Below, piece by piece: positions 1 to 4,346 of a stretch of 6,742 bases of DNA. A program made the translations under genes and the position numbers. The stretch is from Candidatus Woesebacteria bacterium (lineage in GTDB: Bacteria; Patescibacteriota; Microgenomatia; UBA8517), in NCBI GenBank assembly GCA_027327685.1, contig DAHVYL010000036.1:1-6742 (forward strand), written 5' to 3'. The first letter of the stretch is position 1. Each line of letters opens with the position of its first letter. Below the pieces are notes generated by a model that was not told the DNA's origin, ran no database searches, and saw only the letters and a list, made by a program, of their open reading frames with translations.

Positions 1-66
1 TCTCTTTCTGTAATTGTTCTACCCTTATTTGGCTTTGGAATTAGAAATTTGAAGTAGAAATCAAAT

Positions 67-94
67 GTAGGGATAGCGAAATACCCGTCCCTAC
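67..94. repeat. REP-like imperfect palindrome
   Basis: GTAGGGA (67-73) is repeated inverted as TCCCTAC (88-94) around a 14-base centre. The centre can also pair in part: GGG-A-TA with TACCC, closing a GCGAAA loop. The design resembles short GTAGGG-type palindromes that recur between genes in many bacteria. A one-sided relative, AATACCCGTCTTTAC, lies at 3558-3572 and matches 80-94 at 13 of 15 bases. It could instead be the terminator of a gene left of the window, but no T-tract follows. The palindrome is plain; its membership in a genome-wide repeat family is inference. Confidence 0.5.
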
Positions 95-159
95 TGATAG
101 GCTCATGAGGCTATTTTAACACAGTTGATCCATTATACGAGAAATTTTTCTTTTGTTTC

Positions 160-209
160 GGCAATATCTGGCAACATTTGGTAGTTTCTGGTAGTATTAG
201 GCAATGCTA
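160..209 (+). repeat. Five 10-bp direct repeats across the fic promoter and start
   Basis: Five consecutive units of exactly 10 bases: GGCAATATCT, GGCAACATTT, GGTAGTTTCT, GGTAGTATTA and GGCAATGCTA. The shared core is GG(C/T)A(A/G). One unit per helical turn puts the same bases on one face of the DNA, as in a cooperative protein-binding site. Unit 4 contains the putative -10 element and unit 5 contains the ATG. The likely ligand is the winged-helix domain of the downstream Fic protein, giving autoregulation; that part is inference. Confidence 0.7.
168..197 (+). promoter_or_regulatory. Putative extended -10 promoter for the Fic gene (leaderless)
   Basis: TGGTAGTAT (189-197) has the TGn-TAnnnT form of an extended -10 element. 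The hexamer TAGTAT ends 6 nt before the ATG at 204, which would place the transcription start at or beside the start codon. CTGGCA (168-173) is a weak -35 match at an 18-base spacing. No Shine-Dalgarno sequence is present. The promoter lies wholly inside the 10-bp repeat ladder, so a bound protein would block it. Confidence 0.45.
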
Positions 210-1190
210 ATCCCTCCAAAATATTTCCTGACTTCAAATATTTCAAAGCTTCTGTCTAAAATAGAGGCTGCCAAGGAAGTTGTTGAAAATATATCAATTC
301 CCCCGGAAGTGGAGTTAAATATCAGACGCAAATCAACCCTGAAAAGCTCTGTTTTTTCGGCAAGAATTGAGGGAAATCCCACCCTCCCGGATGATTATTC
401 AAGGCTTTCCCCCAAAGACAAAAAGAGGGTTGAAATCAATAATATTCTGAAAGCAATAAACTGGATTCAGGAGGGAAACAAAAAAGATATTTCCGTAAAA
501 GACATTTTAACTTTGCACTCTATCGTCATGAAAGGAATTGAATATGAGGAATTGGGAAAGTTTAGAAAGAAACATGAAGGTATTTTTACTACCGCCGGAA
601 CAGTTGTCTATCACGCTCCCCCTCCCGGCCTGATACCCAAACTGATTGAAAGGCTTTTGAAATATGCCAATGGCGGCAAAGAGACTTTGGTTCCTGTCAG
701 AGCACTTCTTTCCCATTTTATTTTTGAAAAAATACACCCATTTACAGACGGCAGTGGCAGGGTCGGAAGACTTTTCATTCTGATGATACTGACAAAAAAC
801 GATTACGGATTTAAAGGAATTTTGCCTTTTGAGGAAAAGGTAGATAAAAGACGCGAAACCTACTACAAAATGCTTGAGGAGCCCGAACGCGATACCACAA
901 ATTACCTGGAATTTATGCTCGAACTGATTGCCGAAGCGGCCATGGAGGCAAAAGAACTAGTGCTTAAAAAACAGAGGGTTGAAAGCTATGATTCACTTTT
1001 ACCCAGAAGGAGTGAGATATTGCAGATCATAAACGATCAGAAATTAATCAACTTCGACAGCATCAAAAGAAGATTTAAAAACGTTAACCAAAGAACACTG
1101 CGCTATGACTTAATGAAGCTTGCCAAGGAAGGCTTTATACAAAAACTGGGTACAACCCGTGGGGTGTACTACAAAACTAAGAACTCGTGA
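204..1190 (+). CDS. Fic-domain protein with C-terminal winged helix (probable AMPylase/regulator)
   Basis: 328 residues. Fic enzymes usually transfer AMP or another nucleotide-derived group from a substrate such as ATP to a target protein hydroxyl. The Fic motif HPFTDGSGRVGR is at residues 178-189: the catalytic His, the acidic Asp and both Arg are present, but Ser replaces the usual Asn of DGNGR. An N-terminal inhibitory motif of the (S/T)xxxE(G/N) type is visible as S52-A-R-I-E56-G57, so the protein is probably of the self-inhibited class in which the motif precedes the Fic core. The target-docking flap is around residues 135-156. Residues about 264-325 form a winged helix (NQRTLRYDLMKLAKEGFI), which suggests DNA binding. 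The start is supported by the adjacent -10 element and by a family-like N-terminus. The 3' end overlaps the convergent gene by 14 bases. No toxin or antitoxin partner is adjacent. The family call is secure; the target is unknown. Confidence 0.93.
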   Translation: MLIPPKYFLTSNISKLLSKIEAAKEVVENISIPPEVELNIRRKSTLKSSVFSARIEGNPTLPDDYSRLSPKDKKRVEINNILKAINWIQEGNKKDISVKDILTLHSIVMKGIEYEELGKFRKKHEGIFTTAGTVVYHAPPPGLIPKLIERLLKYANGGKETLVPVRALLSHFIFEKIHPFTDGSGRVGRLFILMILTKNDYGFKGILPFEEKVDKRRETYYKMLEEPERDTTNYLEFMLELIAEAAMEAKELVLKKQRVESYDSLLPRRSEILQIINDQKLINFDSIKRRFKNVNQRTLRYDLMKLAKEGFIQKLGTTRGVYYKTKNS

Positions 1191-1950
1191 AGATGTTGCC
1201 CTCATCGGCTTTCATATTCCACTTTCTTTCGTACTCCTCACTAAACTGGCTGAATCTTTCAAATCTCTCGCGCCTACCTAGCCCATGATATAAAAGCTCA
1301 TCAATCAAGCCCTTCACCTGACCGATTTTCAGATTCAACTCCGGCGAAACCCCGTTGGTTGCACGGTCATACTCGTTAAAGATTCTGAATGTGTCAAAAG
1401 TACAAACCCTTCTGACCAAAAATTTGTAAAAACCGTCATTTACGTGAGGATTTTTGCCTCTGGCAATAGGCAAACCGATTATATTCCTCAATTCATTTTT
1501 TCTATCCCCCACTTCCTTTCTCAAAATCTTTACATAATCCTGATTAAAATGCTGGGAAGAAGACTTGTGTAATTTGGCCAACTCTTTTTCGGGGTCTTGG
1601 AGAATGCTCGATTCGGATTTTATTTCTTCCTGAAAGGTCTTTTCTTCCCAAAATCCAGGTTGGAAAAACCTTTCCCCCTGCGCCTTCCTCCGTTCCCTGT
1701 GGTTTTTTGCTTTTTGAAGTTCTTCCGAAGTATAAAGCGGAATTCTCACTCCTTTTTCAAGCATTTGGTCTTTTACGTCATTAACCCGTTTGGCAAAAAT
1801 AGGATCATCCGCCATCAGTCCCAAATAGTAACCCATGACCATCTGATTATTCTCACTCATGCCCTCCTTCCTGATTTTTCCGGACAGGAAAAGAGCCAGC
1901 ATGTGAACCGTGTCCCGATTATCACCATTTCCCGGTAGTTCAGAACTCAT
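1177..1950 (-). CDS. Hypothetical soluble protein, 257 aa
   Basis: I do not recognise this protein. It is highly charged, has no signal peptide or membrane segment, and has a single Cys, so it is probably cytoplasmic. The middle (about residues 70-145) is rich in Lys, Glu, Arg and Gln and likely helical. The C-terminal part contains 'YKFLVRRVCTFDTFRIFNEYDR' type aromatic and basic residues and 'GLIDELLYHGLGRRERFERF'. The reading frame is open to a GTG at 1968, but the ATG at 1950 is preferred because AAGGAGG lies 5 nt before it. It has its own strong promoter at 1971-1998, so it is probably a separate transcript. Its stop lies inside the last codons of the convergent Fic gene, with no terminator between them. 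Confidence 0.85.
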   Translation of the reverse strand: MSSELPGNGDNRDTVHMLALFLSGKIRKEGMSENNQMVMGYYLGLMADDPIFAKRVNDVKDQMLEKGVRIPLYTSEELQKAKNHRERRKAQGERFFQPGFWEEKTFQEEIKSESSILQDPEKELAKLHKSSSQHFNQDYVKILRKEVGDRKNELRNIIGLPIARGKNPHVNDGFYKFLVRRVCTFDTFRIFNEYDRATNGVSPELNLKIGQVKGLIDELLYHGLGRRERFERFSQFSEEYERKWNMKADEGNIFTSS

Positions 1951-1955
1951 AACTT

Positions 1956-1962
1956 CCTCCTT
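1956..1962 (-). promoter_or_regulatory. Strong Shine-Dalgarno AAGGAGG deciding the start at 1950
   Basis: On the minus strand AAGGAGG is followed by AAGTT and then ATG (1948-1950). The 5-nt spacing decides for ATG over the upstream in-frame GTG at 1968, which would put the ribosome site inside the coding region. Confidence 0.85.
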
Positions 1963-1970
1963 ATGCACGT

Positions 1971-1998
1971 ACTATAGCAAATTTTTCGCCGTATTCAA
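1971..1998 (-). promoter_or_regulatory. Sigma-70 type promoter for the 257-aa gene
   Basis: Minus strand: TTGAAT (1998-1993), a 16-base spacer, then TATAGT (1976-1971) preceded by TGC, which makes an extended -10. The predicted transcription start is near 1964, giving a leader of only about 14 nt that just holds the AAGGAGG site. Confidence 0.7.
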
Positions 1999-2009
1999 CC
2001 CTTCCCAAC

Positions 2010-2069
2010 AAAAAACCGGAGATAAACGACATCTTTTAAAAATCAAAAGATGAAGCTTAGAGCTCCGGT
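2010..2069 (-). terminator. Intrinsic terminator with a nested second hairpin
   Basis: Read on the minus strand, ACCGGAG (2069-2063) pairs with CTCCGGT (2021-2015), and a run of six T (2015-2010) follows, as expected of a factor-independent terminator for the transglycosylase transcript. Inside, CATCTTTT (2052-2045) pairs perfectly with AAAAGATG (2037-2030) around a 7-base loop. The two-storey stem is longer than a typical terminator. It lies 22 bases past the transglycosylase stop and just upstream of the promoter of the next gene. Confidence 0.75.
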
Positions 2070-2072
2070 ATT

Positions 2073-2096
2073 TGAAAAACTATTTCAAAAACTATT
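2073..2096. repeat. 12-bp tandem duplication giving two in-frame stops
   Basis: On the plus strand TGAAAAACTATT is followed directly by TCAAAAACTATT, two 12-base units with one mismatch. Because 12 is a multiple of 3, each copy gives a TAG in the transglycosylase frame (2094-2092 and 2082-2080), so the gene ends in tandem stops. Confidence 0.8.
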
Positions 2097-2529
2097 CACG
2101 AATTTGTTCGTAAATCGCAATGACCTTATCGGCATAATAGTACCCAACATTGTAGGGTCCGTACGCCATTAGGCCGTCGCGAATTGATCCGTATTTGCCG
2201 ATTAAACCCGACAGCATTCTGACTCCGTAATCTATATTGAATTCCGGATTCAGAAGTTCCTCCGATGAGGGTCGGTCGGCAAAACATGGGCCATTGATGC
2301 ACATAAAGTCTGACGCAATTCCGTCACTTGGCATTATCTGCATGAGCCCCACTGCCCCACTTGTCGAAATAACCTCCGGCTGACCTCCCGACTCCTGCAG
2401 AATAACCGCAGAAACCAAGTATGGGTCAAGCCCGTATTCGGCAGACTTGTTGGCTATTAGGCCACACCAGGATTGCAATTTATCTGGTAGGCTTAACGAA
2501 CAAATCGATTCTGAGCCATCCTCAACCAA
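2092..2529 (-). CDS. Lytic transglycosylase (SLT/lysozyme-like fold), possibly the -1 frame half of a longer protein
   Basis: Soluble-lytic-transglycosylase domain, which cleaves the MurNAc-GlcNAc bond of peptidoglycan to leave 1,6-anhydro ends. Signatures seen: catalytic Glu in 'AVILQESGG', then 'SGAVGLMQIMPSDG', 'NIDYGVRML' and 'MAYGPYNVGYYYADKV', in the family order. Four Cys are present (SIC, WC, and MCINGPC), suggesting disulfides outside the membrane. As a stand-alone ORF it can only start at a TTG (2529), because no ATG or GTG occurs back to the in-frame TAA at 2634-2632. There is no Shine-Dalgarno and no signal peptide, which is odd for a wall enzyme. The same frame stays open upstream and reads as a hydrophilic linker (STSALEETSVSKEQ). 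It sits in the -1 frame of the preceding anchored-protein ORF, so a frameshift near 2586-2580 would give a 294-residue membrane-anchored enzyme. The domain call is secure; the N-terminus is not. Confidence 0.88.
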   Translation of the reverse strand: MVEDGSESICSLSLPDKLQSWCGLIANKSAEYGLDPYLVSAVILQESGGQPEVISTSGAVGLMQIMPSDGIASDFMCINGPCFADRPSSEELLNPEFNIDYGVRMLSGLIGKYGSIRDGLMAYGPYNVGYYYADKVIAIYEQIRE

Positions 2530-2586
2530 GATCTGTTCTTTTGAAACAGATGTTTCTTCTAGGGCTGAGGTGCTGCCGTAGGGTTT
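2520..2586 (-). promoter_or_regulatory. Candidate programmed -1 ribosomal frameshift signal
   Basis: On the minus strand, in the frame of the anchored-protein ORF, codons GCA AAC CCT contain the heptamer A AAC CCT (2586-2580), which has the X XXY YYZ form. After a 9-nt spacer (2579-2571), CCTCAGCC (2570-2563) pairs with GGTTGAGG (2527-2520): 7 Watson-Crick pairs plus one G-U. Inside lies ATCTGTT (2551-2545) pairing perfectly with AACAGAT (2537-2531) around a 7-base loop. The zero-frame stop TAG (2561-2559) is in the internal loop. A -1 slip joins residue Pro132 to the transglycosylase frame. Weak points: CCC is not a typical slippery triplet, and a sequencing indel in AAACCC would look the same. 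Confidence 0.4.
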
Positions 2587-2975
2587 GCTGAAAGATCCCT
2601 TCCAACCGATCCTGCAGCCAGGAACACTTGTTTACCATCCAAAATGATAAACACGTTGTTTATTACTGTCAGGCTGAAATCTTTTGAACCGCAGGGCGGT
2701 AAGGTAATTTCTCTTCCACCCGCAGTTCCCTCGCCTGTTGCGATAACTCCGCGCACAACAAACACAGGATTACCGGCAAGATCGTACGCCATTCTGTCGT
2801 TCACTAAGCTGTAGCCTTCAGGCGCTTCGCAATCCGTACCGTTTGCCTCGATCGGAAGAACCAAAACAAAAAGTACCACGAAGGCAACCGCAATTAGCAC
2901 CACGATGGTCAGTTTTGCGCCCCTGCCTATCTTACGCCTTACCCTAGCTTCCCTTTCATTTAAACGATCGTTCAT
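2559..2975 (-). CDS. Membrane-anchored exported protein, 138 aa; likely N-terminal part of the transglycosylase
   Basis: A basic cytoplasmic N-terminus (residues 1-20, many Arg and Lys) is followed by one strong membrane segment at about 21-40 (TIVVLIAVAFVVLFVLVL). An external part follows with Cys at 49 and 95, which may pair with each other. I do not recognise the external region (about 50-127). It ends in a short Pro/Ala/Thr linker (ANPTAAPQP) that looks like an interdomain spacer cut short by TAG. The frame is open to a TTG at 2996, but the ATG at 2975 is preferred because AAGGAGG precedes it by 5 nt. It is first in a transcript from a strong promoter at 3067-3094. Its last 72 nt are also open in the -1 frame that carries the transglycosylase. 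It may work alone as a small anchored protein, or supply the anchor for the enzyme through frameshifting. Confidence 0.8.
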   Translation of the reverse strand: MNDRLNEREARVRRKIGRGAKLTIVVLIAVAFVVLFVLVLPIEANGTDCEAPEGYSLVNDRMAYDLAGNPVFVVRGVIATGEGTAGGREITLPPCGSKDFSLTVINNVFIILDGKQVFLAAGSVGRDLSANPTAAPQP

Positions 2976-2978
2976 CTT

Positions 2979-2993
2979 GTCCTCCTTTAGGAC
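2979..2993 (-). promoter_or_regulatory. Shine-Dalgarno AAGGAGG inside a small hairpin
   Basis: AAGGAGG (2987-2981) stands 5 nt before ATG 2975 and fixes that start. GTCCT (2993-2989) can pair with AGGAC (2983-2979) around a 5-base loop, which would cover half of the ribosome site. Five pairs are weak, so this may only tune initiation. Further up the leader, TGTGC (3040-3036) and GCACA (3027-3023) form another 5-bp stem. Confidence 0.6.
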
Positions 2994-3066
2994 CAAAAAG
3001 CTTTTGAAATTTTAAGTTGAAATGTGCAAACTCACGCACAATCCAGGCACACGCCCAGATGGAGGT

Positions 3067-3094
3067 ATTCTAACACTACAGGATCAATTGTCAA
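3067..3094 (-). promoter_or_regulatory. Near-consensus promoter for the anchored-protein/transglycosylase transcript
   Basis: On the minus strand TTGACA (3094-3089) is a perfect -35. A 16-base spacer follows, then TAGAAT (3072-3067) preceded by TGT, making an extended -10. The predicted transcription start is near 3060, giving a leader of about 85 nt. The -35 overlaps the VKOR stop codon: the TGA of that gene is part of TTGACA. This is the strongest promoter in the window. Confidence 0.85.
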
Positions 3095-3513
3095 GCTATA
3101 GGATCTTTCTTGGAAGTTCTACGGTTGAGAAGAATGCCCAGGATAAAAACCGTTATCATATCGATCTGGCAGAGGATGCAGACCGGACAAACCACCCGAA
3201 GTTCAAACAGCTCCCTATAGGCAATGTATAAACAAAACGACAGCCCAAAAGCAGCCATGGCCAAAATCAACTTGGCATTTTTCTTAAAAGCCCCGATCAA
3301 GATTACTATGTAGCCGACAAGACCGATTAAAGGTGTTGGAATGCCCAATGTTTTAGCAACAACACCCGAAATTACGGCATCACAGTTTACGGTTGCGTTT
3401 ATGTTGCACGGCTGGAAACTGGGGCGGAAAAGTTGTTCCCAAAGAAGAAAAAGTGCTAGAAAAATTCCAAATCCTGCCAGGATCTTAATCCAGTCAAAAT
3501 ACTTTTCTCCCAT
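3091..3513 (-). CDS. VKOR-family quinone-linked disulfide-forming membrane protein
   Basis: 140 residues, the size of a stand-alone bacterial vitamin K epoxide reductase domain. These enzymes replace DsbB: they reoxidise a thioredoxin-like partner and pass the electrons to quinone. Active-site pair C109-P-V-C112 precedes the last membrane helix, and the loop pair C36 and C44 (in CNINATVNCDAV) would shuttle electrons from the partner. C94 and C115 are extra. About four membrane segments: 8-28, 62-76, 81-103 and 113-130. The conserved 'GIPTPLIGLVGYIV' follows the loop. There is no fused thioredoxin domain, and no DsbA-like partner in the window. The start follows an extended -10 by 5 nt. It lies directly upstream of the exported, Cys-containing anchored-protein/transglycosylase unit, which fits a role in folding such proteins. 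Confidence 0.9.
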   Translation of the reverse strand: MGEKYFDWIKILAGFGIFLALFLLWEQLFRPSFQPCNINATVNCDAVISGVVAKTLGIPTPLIGLVGYIVILIGAFKKNAKLILAMAAFGLSFCLYIAYRELFELRVVCPVCILCQIDMITVFILGILLNRRTSKKDPIA

Positions 3514-3518
3514 ATTCT

Positions 3519-3527
3519 ATTCTAGCA
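3519..3527 (-). promoter_or_regulatory. Extended -10 for the VKOR gene (predicted leaderless)
   Basis: On the minus strand TGCTAGAAT (3527-3519) is followed by 5 nt (AGAAT) and ATG. This puts the predicted transcription start at the start codon. There is no Shine-Dalgarno. A clear -35 is not seen, which the TGn extension could offset. Confidence 0.6.
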
Positions 3528-3557
3528 TGAATTATAAAATCCTATTCTCTCAACTTC

Positions 3558-3572
3558 AATACCCGTCTTTAC
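3558..3572 (+). repeat. Half copy of the palindrome at 67-94
   Basis: AATACCCGTCTTTAC matches AATACCCGTCCCTAC at 80-94 in 13 of 15 bases. The left arm of the palindrome is missing here. It lies in the divergent promoter region, a few bases upstream of the -10 at 3581. GGCTCATGA also follows both copies (101-109 and 3588-3596), at different distances. Confidence 0.35.
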
Positions 3573-3577
3573 AGGTG

Positions 3578-3586
3578 TGGTAGAAT
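3578..3586 (+). promoter_or_regulatory. Extended -10 for the 120-aa gene (predicted leaderless)
   Basis: TGGTAGAAT is followed by 6 nt (GGGCTC) and ATG 3593, so transcription would begin at the start codon. It is nearly identical to the element of the divergent VKOR gene 60 bases away. No good -35 is found at 16-18 bases. Confidence 0.6.
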
Positions 3587-3592
3587 GGGCTC

Positions 3593-3955
3593 ATGAATAT
3601 AGAGATTGGACTACTCCCCGATAAAAAAGACTACGACTGGGGTTCTTCCGGATTCAGTCATTTTCTGGTGGAAAATTTTGACAGGATTGCCCACATACCA
3701 GGATTTGACCAAAAACAAACGGAAACCAAAATATATACCAGACTGCTTTTACCTCCCCTAATTTCCAGGGGTAAAATCGACGAGAATGAGTCGAAGGATA
3801 TCCAATTTCTCATTACCCATCGAAAAACGGATGATGAAGACGTCCCTCCCGAAGATCCGAAACTGCTTAAAGTAAGATGTGCCTTAATTGAAGAATTTGG
3901 GCATGAAGTTGTCCGAAGATTAAATATCTCCATTCTGGAAGCACCGGAAATCTAA
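3593..3955 (+). CDS. Hypothetical protein, 120 aa
   Basis: I do not recognise this protein. It has no signal peptide or membrane segment, one Cys, and is acidic in the C-terminal half (DDEDVPPEDP around residues 75-85). It ends in a predicted helix-rich region (LLKVRCALIEEFGHEVVRRL). Its start is supported by the -10 element 6 nt upstream. It shares a direction with the next small gene 58 nt away, but a hairpin and a second promoter lie between them. Gene order and the open frame between clear signals support it as real. Confidence 0.75.
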   Translation: MNIEIGLLPDKKDYDWGSSGFSHFLVENFDRIAHIPGFDQKQTETKIYTRLLLPPLISRGKIDENESKDIQFLITHRKTDDEDVPPEDPKLLKVRCALIEEFGHEVVRRLNISILEAPEI

Positions 3956-3966
3956 AGGGGCTTTTC

Positions 3967-3987
3967 AAAAATCAAGAGTTGATTTTT
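3967..3987 (+). terminator. A/T-rich perfect hairpin, terminator-like
   Basis: AAAAATCAA (3967-3975) and TTGATTTTT (3979-3987) form a perfect 9-bp inverted repeat with a 3-base GAG loop, 11 bases after the stop of the 120-aa gene. The right arm ends in five T. With only two G-C pairs it is weak as an intrinsic terminator. The right arm also carries the putative -35 of the next gene. Confidence 0.5.
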
Positions 3988-4007
3988 CCATTGTTTTCAG
4001 ACAGAAT
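3979..4007 (+). promoter_or_regulatory. Putative promoter for the 110-aa gene (predicted leaderless)
   Basis: TTGATT (3979-3984), a 17-base spacer, then CAGAAT (4002-4007), followed by 6 nt and ATG 4014. The -10 starts with C rather than T and lacks the TGn extension, so it is weaker than the others, but its distance to the ATG follows the same rule. Confidence 0.45.
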
Positions 4008-4013
4008 TTCTGC

Positions 4014-4346
4014 ATGACCAAATACAAGGAATATTACGAAAAAATGGTTTCGGAAAATAAAGAGATTTTTGATAAATTCACCAGAGCGCATTTCGAATAC
4101 TCCATTGATCAGGATAAAAACCAGGAAGAGTTTAACGAAATCGGAGAAAAAATTCTTAACATCATCCACGAGTGGGAGGACAGGCTTTGTAAACACTCCG
4201 AAAATGCGGGTTTCGGCTCCTATACCGCCAATCTTGCAGAAAAGTTCCAAGCTGAAATCAAAAGCCATTTTCCGTTAATCGACCATATAGGAATTGTTGC
4301 TAAAACTCCGAATAAATTCTCAATTAGGAAAATCAAACTTCATTAA
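4014..4346 (+). CDS. Hypothetical protein, 110 aa
   Basis: I cannot give this protein a function. It is soluble, rich in Lys and Glu and mostly helical, with no signal peptide. The N-terminal 40 residues look like a coiled coil or helical hairpin (YKEYYEKMVSENKEIFDKF). The more patterned part is the C-terminal half, 'HEWEDRLCKHSENAGFGSY', then 'NLAEKFQAEIKSHFPLIDHIGIV', which reads like a conserved small-protein family; I believe similar proteins occur in other Patescibacteria. Its stop overlaps the stop of the convergent surface-protein gene by 4 bases. Confidence 0.75.
   Translation: MTKYKEYYEKMVSENKEIFDKFTRAHFEYSIDQDKNQEEFNEIGEKILNIIHEWEDRLCKHSENAGFGSYTANLAEKFQAEIKSHFPLIDHIGIVAKTPNKFSIRKIKLH

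Noticed and set aside
1..57. Possible tail of an upstream plus-strand gene (18 codons, then TAG at 55-57)
   Set aside because: The stretch is hydrophobic but too short to judge, with no recognisable motif; any frame has some 18-codon run. Left unannotated.
97..117. Hairpin ATAG-G-CTCATGAG-G-CTAT followed by TTTT, as a terminator
   Set aside because: A G-G mismatch interrupts the stem and the inner loop is too small, so it is not convincing as a terminator.
1597..1938. Plus-strand 113-codon ORF opposite the 257-aa gene
   Set aside because: It has no start signal, its composition is Phe/Pro/Lys-rich as expected of antisense reading, and it lies opposite a gene with a strong promoter and Shine-Dalgarno.
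204..1968. Fic gene plus the 257-aa gene as a toxin-antitoxin pair
   Set aside because: Antitoxins of Fic toxins are small and usually cotranscribed. Here the partner is large and convergent, and the Fic protein already carries its own inhibitory motif.
3022..3231. Plus-strand 69-codon ORF over the leader and VKOR tail
   Set aside because: It runs opposite the strongest promoter in the window and the VKOR coding region, with no ribosome site or recognisable protein features.
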